A stretch of DNA of 64,000 nt, taken from Chroogloeocystis siderophila 5.2 s.c.1 (GTDB lineage: Bacteria; Cyanobacteriota; Cyanobacteriia; Cyanobacteriales; Chroococcidiopsidaceae). Below, piece by piece: positions 9,268-17,799 of the stretch. A model generated the notes under the pieces. That model saw only the letters and a list, made by a program, of their open reading frames with translations. It ran no database searches and was not told where the DNA came from. The DNA lies in assembly GCF_001904655.1 (NCBI RefSeq), contig NZ_MRCC01000006.1, positions 186,001 to 250,000 on the forward strand. The letters are read 5' to 3'. Numbering within the stretch: the stretch's first letter is position 1; each line of letters begins with the position of its first letter. The translations under genes and the position numbers were made by a program.

Positions 9268-10011
9268 TTACAACCGGACAGGGAAGCTAGCTGAAGGATT
9301 GACTGAAACTGGTACCCCTTGTTTATTATCCCGTGTCATGTCCGGAATTTGAATGTTGGCAGTATTGACAGGTGTAAATTGTACTTGTCGAATATTAATT
9401 GAACTTGCCATTTTCATGAAGTTATTAATATCGCCCCACTTGTAGCGCTCTTTTTCTTCCTTATCACGCCAGTAATCGCCGTAACGCGGTGTAACCAAAT
9501 TAAACGGACGATCTTTATAGCGACGCCGCTGATACGGTACTGTTGTATCGCCAAAATTGGTTTGGTATTCTTCGCTATCGAGCAAAGCGTCTACAAAACC
9601 GTTCCAGCCGAGGCTAGCTATTTTAATCGACCAAGCAATTTCTTCGTCTCGATTGTACGGGGCGCGGCCTAGAAGTCGTTTCAAGCCAACTTCTACCAAT
9701 CGGTAGTTAGAATTTGTTTCTACAACCAAGCGACGAAAGCTTTCTGATTTTGCTAACCCGCGAATGAAATCGCGAACAGTAATTGCACGATTTTTCAGTT
9801 GCGATTCTAGCTGCGCTTGGCGGTAAAACTTCAGTGTTTCATGTTCGCTGAAGACTTGGCGATACGCTGCCCAAATTAATTCTTGGATTTCGCCATCCGA
9901 AGCACAATCTTCTAAACGATAAATCCAAGGAGTATCCTCGTTTGGTACTTCATAACCCGATACCCGCTGATTTTGGGAACTCGGTTGATATTCAAGTAAA
10001 GGAATTGGCAT
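9268..10011 (-). CDS. cpcG: Phycobilisome rod-core linker CpcG, second copy
   Basis: A 247-residue rod-core linker starting [23 protein letters not shown]. The PBS-linker domain shows [52 protein letters not shown] and the [29 protein letters not shown] block. The C-terminal tail ends [10 protein letters not shown]...FPVRL, shared with the first copy but missing from the third. No membrane segment. It lies 149 bases behind the first cpcG, and that gap contains short GGTAATTG-type repeats and a TTTACACCCA tandem (10125-10149). Confidence 0.95.
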   Translation of the reverse strand: MPIPLLEYQPSSQNQRVSGYEVPNEDTPWIYRLEDCASDGEIQELIWAAYRQVFSEHETLKFYRQAQLESQLKNRAITVRDFIRGLAKSESFRRLVVETNSNYRLVEVGLKRLLGRAPYNRDEEIAWSIKIASLGWNGFVDALLDSEEYQTNFGDTTVPYQRRRYKDRPFNLVTPRYGDYWRDKEEKERYKWGDINNFMKMASSINIRQVQFTPVNTANIQIPDMTRDNKQGVPVSVNPSASFPVRL

Positions 10012-10160
10012 AGATTTAATTGGATCTTTAGGTTAAGTGTTAGCTCAATTGGTGACGGGTAACAGGTCATGGGTAATTGTATAGATTTATGTCGCTCTAA
10101 CCAATTACCAATTGCCAAGTTGCGTTTACACCCATTTACACCCATTTACTTAGCCGCGCA

Positions 10161-11009
10161 TCAATCTACTTTGGGATTAGCCGAGGGAATATAGCGATAA
10201 GGCAAAGCAACTTCGGTGGGTTTAACGGCACGCTGTAAGGAATTTTCTCCGCGAGTCATATCAGGAATTTCTAGATTTTTGACTTGCGAGGTGACACTAG
10301 CAATGGTTCGCTGATAGTTACGCTCGTTTGGTAATAAGCTTCCTGCCATTGCGAAAAAAGTATTGGGAATTGCTCGACGCGCAGCTTCTTGTTTGGGCAT
10401 ATTTTGTGTCCGTCGTACTTGATAATAAGAACGTCCTGATATGGATTGTAATGTCTGGCGATCGCGCCAGTACGCTCCATAACGCGGATTGACTAAATTA
10501 AATGGACGTTCGTTAAAGCGACGCCGCTGATACGGTACAACATCATCGCCAAAATTTTGCCGATACTCTTCACCATCTACGATCGCGTCGATAAACCCGT
10601 TCAAGCCTCGTGTTGCAATCACAATTGACCAAGAAATCTGTTCGTCTTTCCCGTAAGTCGCGCGTCCTAAAAATCGCTTGAAGGTGATATCTACTAAACG
10701 ATAGTTAGAATTTGTTTCGCCTACCAATTCACGGTAAACTTCCGATTTCCCTAACCCGCGCACAAAGTCGCGGACTGTGATCGCTCGATTGCGTAGTTGT
10801 GATTCTAGAAACGGTTGACGATACGTTTCTAAAATCAAGTGTTCGCTAAAAATTTGTCGATACGCTGCCCAGATGAGTTCGTTAACATCTGTATCTGATG
10901 TCACATCGATCATGCGATACATTCTTGGGTCGTCTTCGTCTGGAACTTCGTAGCCAGCAACGCGTTGATTTTGGGTAGTCGGGGTGATTTCAAGTAGAGG
11001 TATTGACAT
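10161..11009 (-). CDS. cpcG: Phycobilisome rod-core linker CpcG, first copy
   Basis: The longest of the three rod-core linkers at 282 residues, beginning MSIPLLEITPTTQNQRVAGYEVP. The linker domain has [52 protein letters not shown] and PFNLVNPRYGAYWRDR. An extended C-terminal tail (about 190-282) carries NLEIPDMTRGENSLQRAV and ends YIPSANPKVD without a hydrophobic helix. It follows cpcF by 43 bases and is the first of the tandem trio. Confidence 0.95.
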   Translation of the reverse strand: MSIPLLEITPTTQNQRVAGYEVPDEDDPRMYRMIDVTSDTDVNELIWAAYRQIFSEHLILETYRQPFLESQLRNRAITVRDFVRGLGKSEVYRELVGETNSNYRLVDITFKRFLGRATYGKDEQISWSIVIATRGLNGFIDAIVDGEEYRQNFGDDVVPYQRRRFNERPFNLVNPRYGAYWRDRQTLQSISGRSYYQVRRTQNMPKQEAARRAIPNTFFAMAGSLLPNERNYQRTIASVTSQVKNLEIPDMTRGENSLQRAVKPTEVALPYRYIPSANPKVD

Positions 11010-11052
11010 TTTGACAGCCTTATAGTACCGAATGAAAACAGTAAAATTTGTT

Positions 11053-11679
11053 TTAAAAAGTTGTACTGAATAATTGCGATTGAGCTAATTGCACGCGCGA
11101 TCGCACTGCGGCATCTTTTTCGGTTTCTAAAATTTGCGCAAACTTGCCCTGAATTTGCGGTGTCAGTTCGGACGTTGTTGCTAGCCCTTGCAAGCCAACA
11201 ACCGCAGCGTAGCGAATCGACCAGTCTGCATCTTGGACAATGAATGCTAAAGTCTCTAATGCTTTTGCTTGAGCAGCAGTTTGCTGTTGTGTAGATAATT
11301 CACTCCAGCGTAAATTCCCAAGCCCTTTAGCAGCCGCACGCCGGACACTTGGAGCAAAATCGGTCGCTGCCGAAGCGAGTAGAATATCCAAAGCACGCGG
11401 GTCAGCAATCGCTGCTAAGGCTCGAATTGCATACGCTCTTGCGCCGTAGTTGTAATCGTCAAGTTTTTCAATTAACGGTTGTACCGCTGGACTACCGATT
11501 TGAATTAATCCCTGTACTGCTGCGGCAGCGGCGGTAGGATTGTTGTAACCCAGGACGGCAATCAGCGTCGATATCCCTGCTTCGACTTCAGCGGCTGCCA
11601 AATCCCTGACTGCTGCGACTAAGCGCGGGGCAGAGTCGGCTTGTTCGACGGCGCGGATGAGGGCTTGTGCTTCGGTCAT
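11053..11679 (-). CDS. cpcF: Phycocyanobilin lyase subunit CpcF
   Basis: HEAT/armadillo-repeat subunit that with CpcE attaches phycocyanobilin to Cys84 of CpcA. The 208 residues are nearly all Ala/Leu-rich helical repeats such as AGISTLIAVLGYNNPTAAAAAVQGLIQIG and YGARAYAIRALAAIADPRALDILL. It contains no Cys, so the Cys motif linked to PecF isomerase activity is absent; this favours CpcF over PecF. It follows cpcE by 22 bases, the usual E-F order. Confidence 0.92.
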   Translation of the reverse strand: MTEAQALIRAVEQADSAPRLVAAVRDLAAAEVEAGISTLIAVLGYNNPTAAAAAVQGLIQIGSPAVQPLIEKLDDYNYGARAYAIRALAAIADPRALDILLASAATDFAPSVRRAAAKGLGNLRWSELSTQQQTAAQAKALETLAFIVQDADWSIRYAAVVGLQGLATTSELTPQIQGKFAQILETEKDAAVRSRVQLAQSQLFSTTF

Positions 11680-11701
11680 TATGGGGTTCGGAGGTCAGGG
11701 T

Positions 11702-12523
11702 TTATAAGAGAAAGTCCATCAGGTTCATGACTTGGATCGCGTCTTGAGTTGGTGTTTCGTGCTGTTTGGCTTGATGTTCTAGCAGCCCTTTCAGCGCTAG
11801 CAGTTTGAAACTGTTTTCGGCGGCACAACGAGCGATCGCTTCGCGTGCTGGGAAATAACCAATTGCGCCTAAATCGCTGAGTGCGGTACGGCGCAGTTGT
11901 AGATCGTCACCTTCTAAAGCTTGCATCAAGCGTTGACCGTAGCGATCTTCCTGCGTCAGTTGATACATTGCTCGCGTCGCCGCGTACTGAACTTTTGCTT
12001 GTGGATGTTCTAAGAAAGGTTGAATGAGCGATACTGCTTGCTTTGCTTGTAACGCACCTAAAGCTTCAATTACCGAGTCATAAGGTTGAGTCAAGTGCGG
12101 GCGTCCTGGAACTGGCATAGCGACCTCTACACCACCTATTAATAATTCCATCAACGCGGGAATTGCCGTCGGCGCGTCTAGCATTCCTAGTGATTGCGCG
12201 GCTGCTTCGCGCACGTAATAATCTTCACACGCTAGACAGCGAATCAATCCAGGCACGGCTTGCGTGTCACCAAGTTTCCCTAAGGCTCTAGCCGCGTTGC
12301 GCCGCAGTGGGTATCCTCCTAATTCGGTGCGATCATCTTCGTCTTCTAACGCTACAATTAAAGCTGCTACTGCACTAGGTGTGTTGACACGAAATTTACC
12401 CAACCACCAAGCCGCATAGTAGCGCAAGCTCAAATCAGGCGATCGAAGGTTGGCGATCGCCTGTTCTACGGTAAGTCCTTGTGTTTCTGCTACGGAGTCT
12501 TCTGACCAATTAGAATCCTGCAT
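11702..12523 (-). CDS. cpcE: Phycocyanobilin lyase subunit CpcE
   Basis: Partner of CpcF in the heterodimeric lyase for the alpha-phycocyanin chromophore. The 273-residue protein has HEAT repeats, for example LRYYAAWWLGKFRV, RRNAARALGKLGDTQAVPGLI and VREAAAQSLGMLDAPTAIPALM, and the typical CpcE segment EVAMPVPGRPHLTQPYDSVIEALG. Its stop lies 22 bases before cpcF; its ATG is 6 bases behind the second cpcD, so translation is probably coupled. Confidence 0.93.
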   Translation of the reverse strand: MQDSNWSEDSVAETQGLTVEQAIANLRSPDLSLRYYAAWWLGKFRVNTPSAVAALIVALEDEDDRTELGGYPLRRNAARALGKLGDTQAVPGLIRCLACEDYYVREAAAQSLGMLDAPTAIPALMELLIGGVEVAMPVPGRPHLTQPYDSVIEALGALQAKQAVSLIQPFLEHPQAKVQYAATRAMYQLTQEDRYGQRLMQALEGDDLQLRRTALSDLGAIGYFPAREAIARCAAENSFKLLALKGLLEHQAKQHETPTQDAIQVMNLMDFLL

Positions 12524-12529
12524 TAGCTC

Positions 12530-12778
12530 TTAAGAATCATTAGCAGCAACGCTTAACGGTTGAATACTGACAATCTTACCTCCTAAGCGAGTAATCCGCT
12601 GCATTTCCTCGTTCATGCGGTTGTAGGGAACTGTAACAAATACACTGCCACTACGGCGGATATCGTAATTATTTTTGTCAGTTTCTTGGTTCTGACGCAA
12701 GCCAACAACTTCATAACGAAATACGCGACTGGCGTTAGAGGATACGCCTCCGTTTCCAACGGTTGTTTGACCAAACAT
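12530..12778 (-). CDS. cpcD: Rod-capping linker CpcD, second copy
   Basis: Small linker of 82 residues that caps the distal end of phycocyanin rods. It begins MFGQTTVGNGG and carries the CpcD fold: VFRYEVVGLRQN, SGSVFVTVPYNRMNEEMQRITRLGGKIVSIQPL. It is 28 bases behind the other cpcD and about half identical to it. Two capping linkers in tandem may give alternative rod ends. The product ends AANDS and overlaps no other gene. Confidence 0.93.
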   Translation of the reverse strand: MFGQTTVGNGGVSSNASRVFRYEVVGLRQNQETDKNNYDIRRSGSVFVTVPYNRMNEEMQRITRLGGKIVSIQPLSVAANDS

Positions 12779-12806
12779 GACTGCTTTGTCTCTCCTGTAG
12801 TAAGGT

Positions 12807-13133
12807 CTAATCCTTATCTGCGCCTGCCGCTTTGTTCTTGCCTTCAGCTTCTAGGTTTTGCGTCACTGCGGTTGCTTCGCTTTTAGCTTGGCTGTTACCA
12901 TCAATCGTCAGCGGTTCAATACTCACAATGGTGCCACCCATGCGGTGAATGCGCTGCATTTCTTCATTCATCCGATTGTAGGGAACGCTAATGAAGAAAC
13001 TGCCGCTACTGCGAATCGGATAACTGAGTTGATCGTTTTCGTATGTCTGACGCATCCCTCTGACTTCGTAGCGAAACATCCGATTTTCGGCATTGCTGAG
13101 TCTGCCACTGCCAAGTCCAGTTTGACCAAACAT
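12807..13133 (-). CDS. cpcD: Rod-capping linker CpcD, first copy, with extended tail
   Basis: CpcD-type linker of 108 residues. The start is the ATG at 13133 (MFGQTGLGSGRLSNAENRMFRYEVRGM), which matches the downstream copy; a longer reading from 13196 would add an unrelated segment. The CpcD domain FFISVPYNRMNEEMQRIHRMGGTIVSIEPL is followed by about 28 extra residues rich in Ala, Lys and Glu (QAKSEATAVTQNLEAEGKNK), which the second copy lacks. The tail is unusual for a rod cap and could be disordered. Confidence 0.92.
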   Translation of the reverse strand: MFGQTGLGSGRLSNAENRMFRYEVRGMRQTYENDQLSYPIRSSGSFFISVPYNRMNEEMQRIHRMGGTIVSIEPLTIDGNSQAKSEATAVTQNLEAEGKNKAAGADKD

Positions 13134-13206
13134 TTTTATTTGTCTTTCCCTGTAGTATTTAGACTTTAAATTTAGGTTACGAGGCACGAAGCACAAGGTT
13201 AATTTC

Positions 13207-13230
13207 CTCGCTCCTCGCTCCTCGCTCCTC
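13207..13230. repeat. Heptamer tandem repeat (CTCGCTC)3
   Basis: Three tandem CTCGCTC units lie in the 98-base gap between cpcC and the first cpcD. Short heptamer tandem repeats of this sort are a known feature of cyanobacterial intergenic DNA. On the transcribed strand it reads as purine-rich GAGCGAG units. Confidence 0.65.
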
Positions 13231-13231
13231 T

Positions 13232-14110
13232 TTATGCGGGGGTGACGCTGACGATCCTGCCACCTTTTTTGGTGATTTCTTGGTACTTCTGCGACAGCCG
13301 TTCGTAAGGCACTAAAAATGCAGTACTACTCCGGCGGACTTTGGGATATCCAGGTTGCAGAATTCCCGTGACTTCGATGCGGTACATCCGTCCGCTTTCT
13401 TCAGGAGTGCCACCCAGGGCTTTTCGGGGTGCAGCATCCGCAGGAATTGCCGCGTGTTTCCAGGTGGAACTACTACCAGCAGGTTGCACAATGTTGGAAG
13501 CTTGGTTGCGTCCGAGTTCGCGCATTAACCGAGGCGATTTGCCGCCTACAGTGCCGCGATCGCTTGTCGCATATCCGCGATAAAGCCGGAACATCCGTGT
13601 AAAACCAGTGGTTTGCACGCCTGGCTCGACCATAAAGCCGCGATAATACGGAACGACGTTATTACCAAAGCTGTTTTCGTATTCAATGCTATCGATATGC
13701 GAATCAATCTCAGCATCGTAACCTTGCTCCTCACACAGTTGTGTATGATAAGCTAGTTCTTCTTCGCTATATGGTGCGCGACCTAAAAGATGCTTGAAAT
13801 TGAGTTCAACAAAGCGTTGATTTGAATTGGGATAGAAAAACTTGTTTTTGTATAAATCTGATTTAGCAACGGCGCGGACAAAATCGCGAACTGTGATATT
13901 TCCTTGCCGTAGAAGCGATTCCGCAGATGTTAGACGTTCTGCTTGCATCACATAGTCGTTGCCTAATACCTGACGATAAACAGCACGAATAACGGTCTGA
14001 ATGTCATCTTCAGTCCAATCAGGCCGCAACTCAACTCTTGATGAAGCATCAAATGCCGAAAGCCCTAAACGCCCTGCAGCTGCTAAGTTGTTTACCATTA
14101 AAGCGCTCAT
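13232..14110 (-). CDS. cpcC: Phycocyanin rod linker CpcC
   Basis: Rod linker joining phycocyanin hexamers. I choose the ATG at 14110 because GGGAG lies 8 bases upstream, giving 292 residues (family 275-290); the longer reading from 14182 has no such site. The PBS-linker domain (about 20-160) shows [56 protein letters not shown] and the [13 protein letters not shown] block. A C-terminal CpcD domain follows (MYRIEVTGI ... [20 protein letters not shown]). It is separated from cpcA by 127 bases containing a large hairpin. Confidence 0.94.
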   Translation of the reverse strand: MSALMVNNLAAAGRLGLSAFDASSRVELRPDWTEDDIQTVIRAVYRQVLGNDYVMQAERLTSAESLLRQGNITVRDFVRAVAKSDLYKNKFFYPNSNQRFVELNFKHLLGRAPYSEEELAYHTQLCEEQGYDAEIDSHIDSIEYENSFGNNVVPYYRGFMVEPGVQTTGFTRMFRLYRGYATSDRGTVGGKSPRLMRELGRNQASNIVQPAGSSSTWKHAAIPADAAPRKALGGTPEESGRMYRIEVTGILQPGYPKVRRSSTAFLVPYERLSQKYQEITKKGGRIVSVTPA

Positions 14111-14162
14111 CAACGGTTCTCCCAATGCAATAAATTTTTGATTCTGCAAAATTGGAAAAACA

Positions 14163-14225
14163 ATGCCCGGAAAAATTAGCAACTGCTAGCTTTTTGCGCC
14201 AACACTCGCTTACTCTTCCGGGCAT
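14163..14225 (-). promoter_or_regulatory. Hairpin between cpcA and cpcC (mRNA stabiliser/attenuator)
   Basis: Arms ATGCCCGGAA (14163-14172) and TTCCGGGCAT (14216-14225) pair perfectly over 10 bp. Inside, AAAAATTAGCA and TGCTAGCTTTTT can pair further. It lies between the cpcA stop and the cpcC start, where cyanobacterial cpc operons are known to produce an abundant short cpcBA transcript and less linker mRNA. I infer that role from position and structure. Confidence 0.7.
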
Positions 14226-14237
14226 CGCACCTGAATA

Positions 14238-14726
14238 CTAACTCAGGGCGTTGATAGCGTAGTCAATGTATGTGTTGGCTTCGTTAGCTGCTTGACCTTG
14301 CAAGCCATGGTTAGACTTGATGTGCTTCAATGCTTCGACATACCAGCTAGGCGATAGGTCGAAAGAGCGGTTGATTTCATCCAAACCAGCAATTAAGTAC
14401 TCGTCCATTGGACCTGTACCACCAGCAACGAGGCAGTAAGTTACCATGCGCAGGTAGTGACCAATATCACGCGCACACTTGGATTTACCACGCGAATCAG
14501 AAGCATACTGAGGTCCTTGCATTTGGGTGGTGTAAGGAAACTTCTGATAAACTGCTTGTGCGGCTCCGTCAATAAGTTGCTGTGACTTTTGAGTCAATGC
14601 TCTTGCAGCTTCCATACTAGCTGCTGCACGGTCAAAGCGACCATTAATAGCTTGTAATTCGGTGTTGCTTAAAAAACGACCTTGGGTATCCGCAGCGCCG
14701 ATTGCTTCTGTAATTGGGGTTTTCAT
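14238..14726 (-). CDS. cpcA: C-phycocyanin alpha subunit
   Basis: Alpha subunit of C-phycocyanin, 162 residues, the exact family length. Cys84 in [17 protein letters not shown] is the phycocyanobilin attachment site, loaded by CpcE/F. The start [20 protein letters not shown] and the end [11 protein letters not shown] are canonical. It follows cpcB by 62 bases. No second bilin Cys is present, which fits alpha-phycocyanin, not an alpha subunit of phycoerythrin. Confidence 0.98.
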   Translation of the reverse strand: MKTPITEAIGAADTQGRFLSNTELQAINGRFDRAAASMEAARALTQKSQQLIDGAAQAVYQKFPYTTQMQGPQYASDSRGKSKCARDIGHYLRMVTYCLVAGGTGPMDEYLIAGLDEINRSFDLSPSWYVEALKHIKSNHGLQGQAANEANTYIDYAINALS

Positions 14727-14788
14727 TGTTGCAATATCTCCTTTTTGTTTTCTCGAAGTTTAATTCAGCTATATAAGCTTTGAAAATA

Positions 14789-15307
14789 TTAGGCAACAGC
14801 AGAAGCAGCGCGGTCAAAGTAGCTTGCTAGTTCAGACATTAATTGGCTGCAATCACCTTGGGTAATCCCATTAGGGTCGTTGGCGATCTTAATTGCAGCA
14901 TCTTTCATTTTTTGCACGCCAGCAGCAACAGAACCGCCAGGTACGCCCAATGCTTGGTAAGTTTCGCGCAGACCATTCAAGCAGCGATCATCAAGTACGC
15001 TAGCATCACCAGCCATCATGGCATAGGTTACATAACGTAAGATGATTTCCATGTCGCGTAAGCAAGCAGCCATACGACGGTTGGTGTAAGCATTTCCACC
15101 TGGTTGGATCAACTGAGGCTGCTCTTCAAACAACGCACGGGCTGCATCGGTAACAATGCTCGAAGCGTTGCTGGTGATGCGGTTCACTGTATCCAAGCGC
15201 TTGTTGCCGTCTTTTACCATGTTGGTGAGTGCGTCTAATTGCTCGCTGCTTAAGAACTCACCTCTTGAGTCAGCTTGGGATACTACTTTGGCGAATGCAT
15301 CTAACAT
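14789..15307 (-). CDS. cpcB: C-phycocyanin beta subunit
   Basis: Beta subunit of C-phycocyanin, 172 residues. Bilin-binding Cys82 ([10 protein letters not shown]) and Cys153 ([10 protein letters not shown]) are present, as is Asn72 (PGGNAYTN), the site of gamma-N-methylation. It is the first gene of the leftward cpc operon and has a long upstream region. No phycoerythrin or phycoerythrocyanin genes are seen in the window, so phycocyanin is the rod pigment encoded here. Confidence 0.98.
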   Translation of the reverse strand: MLDAFAKVVSQADSRGEFLSSEQLDALTNMVKDGNKRLDTVNRITSNASSIVTDAARALFEEQPQLIQPGGNAYTNRRMAACLRDMEIILRYVTYAMMAGDASVLDDRCLNGLRETYQALGVPGGSVAAGVQKMKDAAIKIANDPNGITQGDCSQLMSELASYFDRAASAVA

Positions 15308-15944
15308 CGACTTTATTCTCCTAAATGAGCGAAAAGTAGAGTGCTGTTTTTAAAATCAGGAATGTTGTTGTATGCGGTTGGAATTGACCGCAACAGACTT
15401 TACTCAAAACACTTTTTCAAGCTATTCTCAGTTGCTCTTGGTCGTTAGTTGGGGATCAAACGGTACAAGCGAGAAATCTGAGAAGGTGTGTGACTTTTAT
15501 GAGAAAGTCGTTCACTTGATGGATGAGTGTTTTTGTTGCTTTTGCCTGTTACTTAACCCCTCCAGGTAATCTTTATACAATGCCCTCGTGTCATTGTTTT
15601 TTACAAGTTGTTAAGTTTTTCCCGTACTTGCTAAATAAAAGCTCAAACCCTTTCTGCACGTTCATTGCACTCCCTAAAAAGCATTTCTAACAGTAATAAA
15701 ACTTCACGTAATTATACTTATTCAAGCTCGATATTTTTTCTTTATTTTTTCTTTATGTTTTCTCTATAGTCTGTGGAGTAAGACTTTCACCCTATTCATA
15801 GTCATTGAATCTAAATACAAAATATTAAGAAATACAAATGAGTTGTATCTAAATATTTCTATTAGTTGTTGCAATTCTTTAGCTAATCAGTCGGTGAAGT
15901 TTAGCTGCGATCGCGACTCGTTAAACACACAACCAGCACCCCAA
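15308..15944 (-). promoter_or_regulatory. Long cpcB upstream region with promoter and tandem A-rich repeats
   Basis: No gene is supported in these 637 bases. On the minus strand TATAAT at 15716-15711 is the best -10 candidate, leaving a leader of about 400 bases. Just upstream lies a tandem of the 11-mer AAAGAAAAAAT (within 15731-15758) preceded by TATAGAGAAAACAT. At 15600-15617 TTTACAAGTTGTTAAGTT is a poor match to the RpaB-type HLR1 motif. Long, structured leaders are typical of cpc operons. Start site and factor binding are not proven. Confidence 0.45.
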
Positions 15945-16823
15945 TCAAGCGATCGCCATCCGACGACGCAAAACTTGCAAAAGCGTAGTGAAACTAGCAG
16001 GCAAAGGCGCGATCGCTTCAATAAATTCACCACTCATAGGATGCTGTAACTTAAGTTTCCAGGCGTGTAGTGCTTGTCCTGGAAGATTCACCCCAACCGA
16101 ATGACCCGAACTGTAAACAGGATCGCCCACAATCGGATGACCCAGCGCAGCACAATGAACGCGAATTTGATGCGTACGTCCTGTTTCTAGCTGAAAGTGC
16201 ATCAACGTATAATTACCTAATCGCTCCAAAGTCTGCCAGTGCGTAACCGCAGAACGTCCTCCTTTCTCTACAGAGACAACCGCCATTTTCTTGCGATCTA
16301 CCGGATGACGACCGATGGGAAAGTCAACGGTACCACTCTCTGATTTCGGAACACCATAAACAACACCGAGATATTCTCTACGCGCAGTTTTTGCTTTGAG
16401 TTGTGCTTGCAGATGTTGTTGTGCAAAGTCGGTTTTGGCAATCGCGATCGCCCCTGTCGTATCTTTATCTAAACGATGCACAATTCCAGGACGCTGTACG
16501 CCGCCAATTCCAGGTAAATTAGGACAGTGCGCAAGTAAAGCATTGACGAGTGTACCACCAGCATGACCAGGTGCAGGATGAACAACTAACCCTGCTGGTT
16601 TATTAATAATTAACAGCGAGTCATCTTCGTAAAGAATATCTAAGGGAATATCTTCTGGTTGTAAATCAAGCGGTTGTGCATCGGGAATTTCAACTGTAAT
16701 GCGATCGCCTAGTTTTACCGTAATTTTTTTGGAGGTACAAACTTGATCGTTAAGTTGTACTTGTCCTTGTTCGATCAGGTTTTGAATGCGCGATCGCGAC
16801 AAATCGGGTAATGCTTGTGCCAA
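15945..16823 (-). CDS. RluA/RluD-family pseudouridine synthase
   Basis: Modifies uridines in ribosomal RNA. The S4-like N-terminal domain (RIQNLIEQGQVQLND) is followed by the catalytic domain with GIVHRLDKDTTG, where the Asp is the nucleophile, then QTLERLGNYTLMHFQLETGRTHQIRVH. The coordinates use a TTG at 16823 (LAQALPDLS). The same frame stays open upstream to 16932 and reads VQTPSDRLDRY, which looks like genuine S4-domain sequence, yet that extension contains no ATG, GTG or TTG. The true start is therefore uncertain: a non-standard codon such as ATT, or a lost start. The gene is convergent with nothing and follows cobA by about 90 bases. Confidence 0.85.
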   Translation of the reverse strand: MAQALPDLSRSRIQNLIEQGQVQLNDQVCTSKKITVKLGDRITVEIPDAQPLDLQPEDIPLDILYEDDSLLIINKPAGLVVHPAPGHAGGTLVNALLAHCPNLPGIGGVQRPGIVHRLDKDTTGAIAIAKTDFAQQHLQAQLKAKTARREYLGVVYGVPKSESGTVDFPIGRHPVDRKKMAVVSVEKGGRSAVTHWQTLERLGNYTLMHFQLETGRTHQIRVHCAALGHPIVGDPVYSSGHSVGVNLPGQALHAWKLKLQHPMSGEFIEAIAPLPASFTTLLQVLRRRMAIA

Positions 16824-17025
16824 ATAACGGTCAAGGCGATCGCTAGGAGTTTGAACTTGAATATCTACGCTTGAGTGAGAAATATTGACTCTACCGAACT
16901 CATCAATTTCTATTGTGACGCGAGTTGATTAATGGTTCAGACGAAGATTAAGTATTGAGTTCATTACAGATGACTTTATATTTTAGATTTAGCAATGCAG
17001 TTAACTCATCATGCAAAATTTATTT

Positions 17026-17793
17026 TTACCCTGGACGACAAGTAGACAAAACCTCATGCAGATTGACGACATTGCCAATCACCGCGATCGCCGGTGCGCT
17101 AAATTGTTTCGCTTCCATCTGCGCCACAATTGTTTCTATTGTCCCAATCAACTCTTCTTGTTCGGGGCGCGTACCCCAGCGGACTAAAGCAATGGGTGTA
17201 TCTAAACTTAATCCGGCGGCGTGTAACTGTTCGATAATATGCGGGAGATTGTGAATTCCCATGTAGACGACGATCGTTTCGGAACCATGCGCGATCGCGT
17301 GCCAATTGACGATTGGGCTGTACTTGCCTGCGGCTTCGTGACCTGTTACGAATGTTACTGAAGAACTATAGCTACGATGCGTTAATGGAATTCCAGCATA
17401 AGCAGGTGCAGCAATACCTGAAGTAATTCCAGGCACAACCTCAACGGGGATTCCTGCCTGAATCAAGTCTGCCATTTCCTCACCACCGCGACCAAAAACA
17501 AACGGATCGCCGCCTTTTAGCCGTACTACGATCGCGTTGTCTTGGGCTTTTTCAATTAAAAGTTGCGTAATCTCATCCTGAATCAACGAATGACGCCCAC
17601 GACGTTTTCCCGCATGAATCTTTTCCGCTTGCGGGTTAATCATCATTAAAATTGCCGGACTCACTAATGCATCGTAGATGACAACATCTGCACACTCTAA
17701 CAATCCTTTCCCTTTAAGCGTCATTAATCCTGGATCTCCAGGTCCCGCACCCACTAAATAAACCTTACCCAATTCTTCTTTCTCTGCGTGCAT
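17026..17793 (-). CDS. cobA: Uroporphyrinogen-III C-methyltransferase
   Basis: SAM-dependent double methylation of uroporphyrinogen III to precorrin-2, the branch to siroheme and cobalamin. The 255 residues show the family motifs VYLVGAGPGDPGLMTLKG (residues 11-28), RLKGGDPFVFGRGGEE, GITSGIAAPAYAGIPLTHR and VVYMGIHNL. It has no CysG-type dehydrogenase/ferrochelatase domain. The start ATG at 17793 is 6 bases behind the sirB-like gene, so the two enzymes form a siroheme/corrin pair. Confidence 0.95.
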   Translation of the reverse strand: MHAEKEELGKVYLVGAGPGDPGLMTLKGKGLLECADVVIYDALVSPAILMMINPQAEKIHAGKRRGRHSLIQDEITQLLIEKAQDNAIVVRLKGGDPFVFGRGGEEMADLIQAGIPVEVVPGITSGIAAPAYAGIPLTHRSYSSSVTFVTGHEAAGKYSPIVNWHAIAHGSETIVVYMGIHNLPHIIEQLHAAGLSLDTPIALVRWGTRPEQEELIGTIETIVAQMEAKQFSAPAIAVIGNVVNLHEVLSTCRPG

Positions 17794-17799
17794 TGTCGT

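Noticed and set aside
11053-12523. PecE/PecF phycoerythrocyanin lyase
   Set aside because: No pecA/pecB genes, and the CpcF-like protein contains no Cys; CpcE/CpcF fits better.
15372-15569. 65-codon open frame upstream of cpcB on the plus strand
   Set aside because: It lies in the cpcB leader, has no RBS and an odd composition (FCCFCLLLN); more likely chance.
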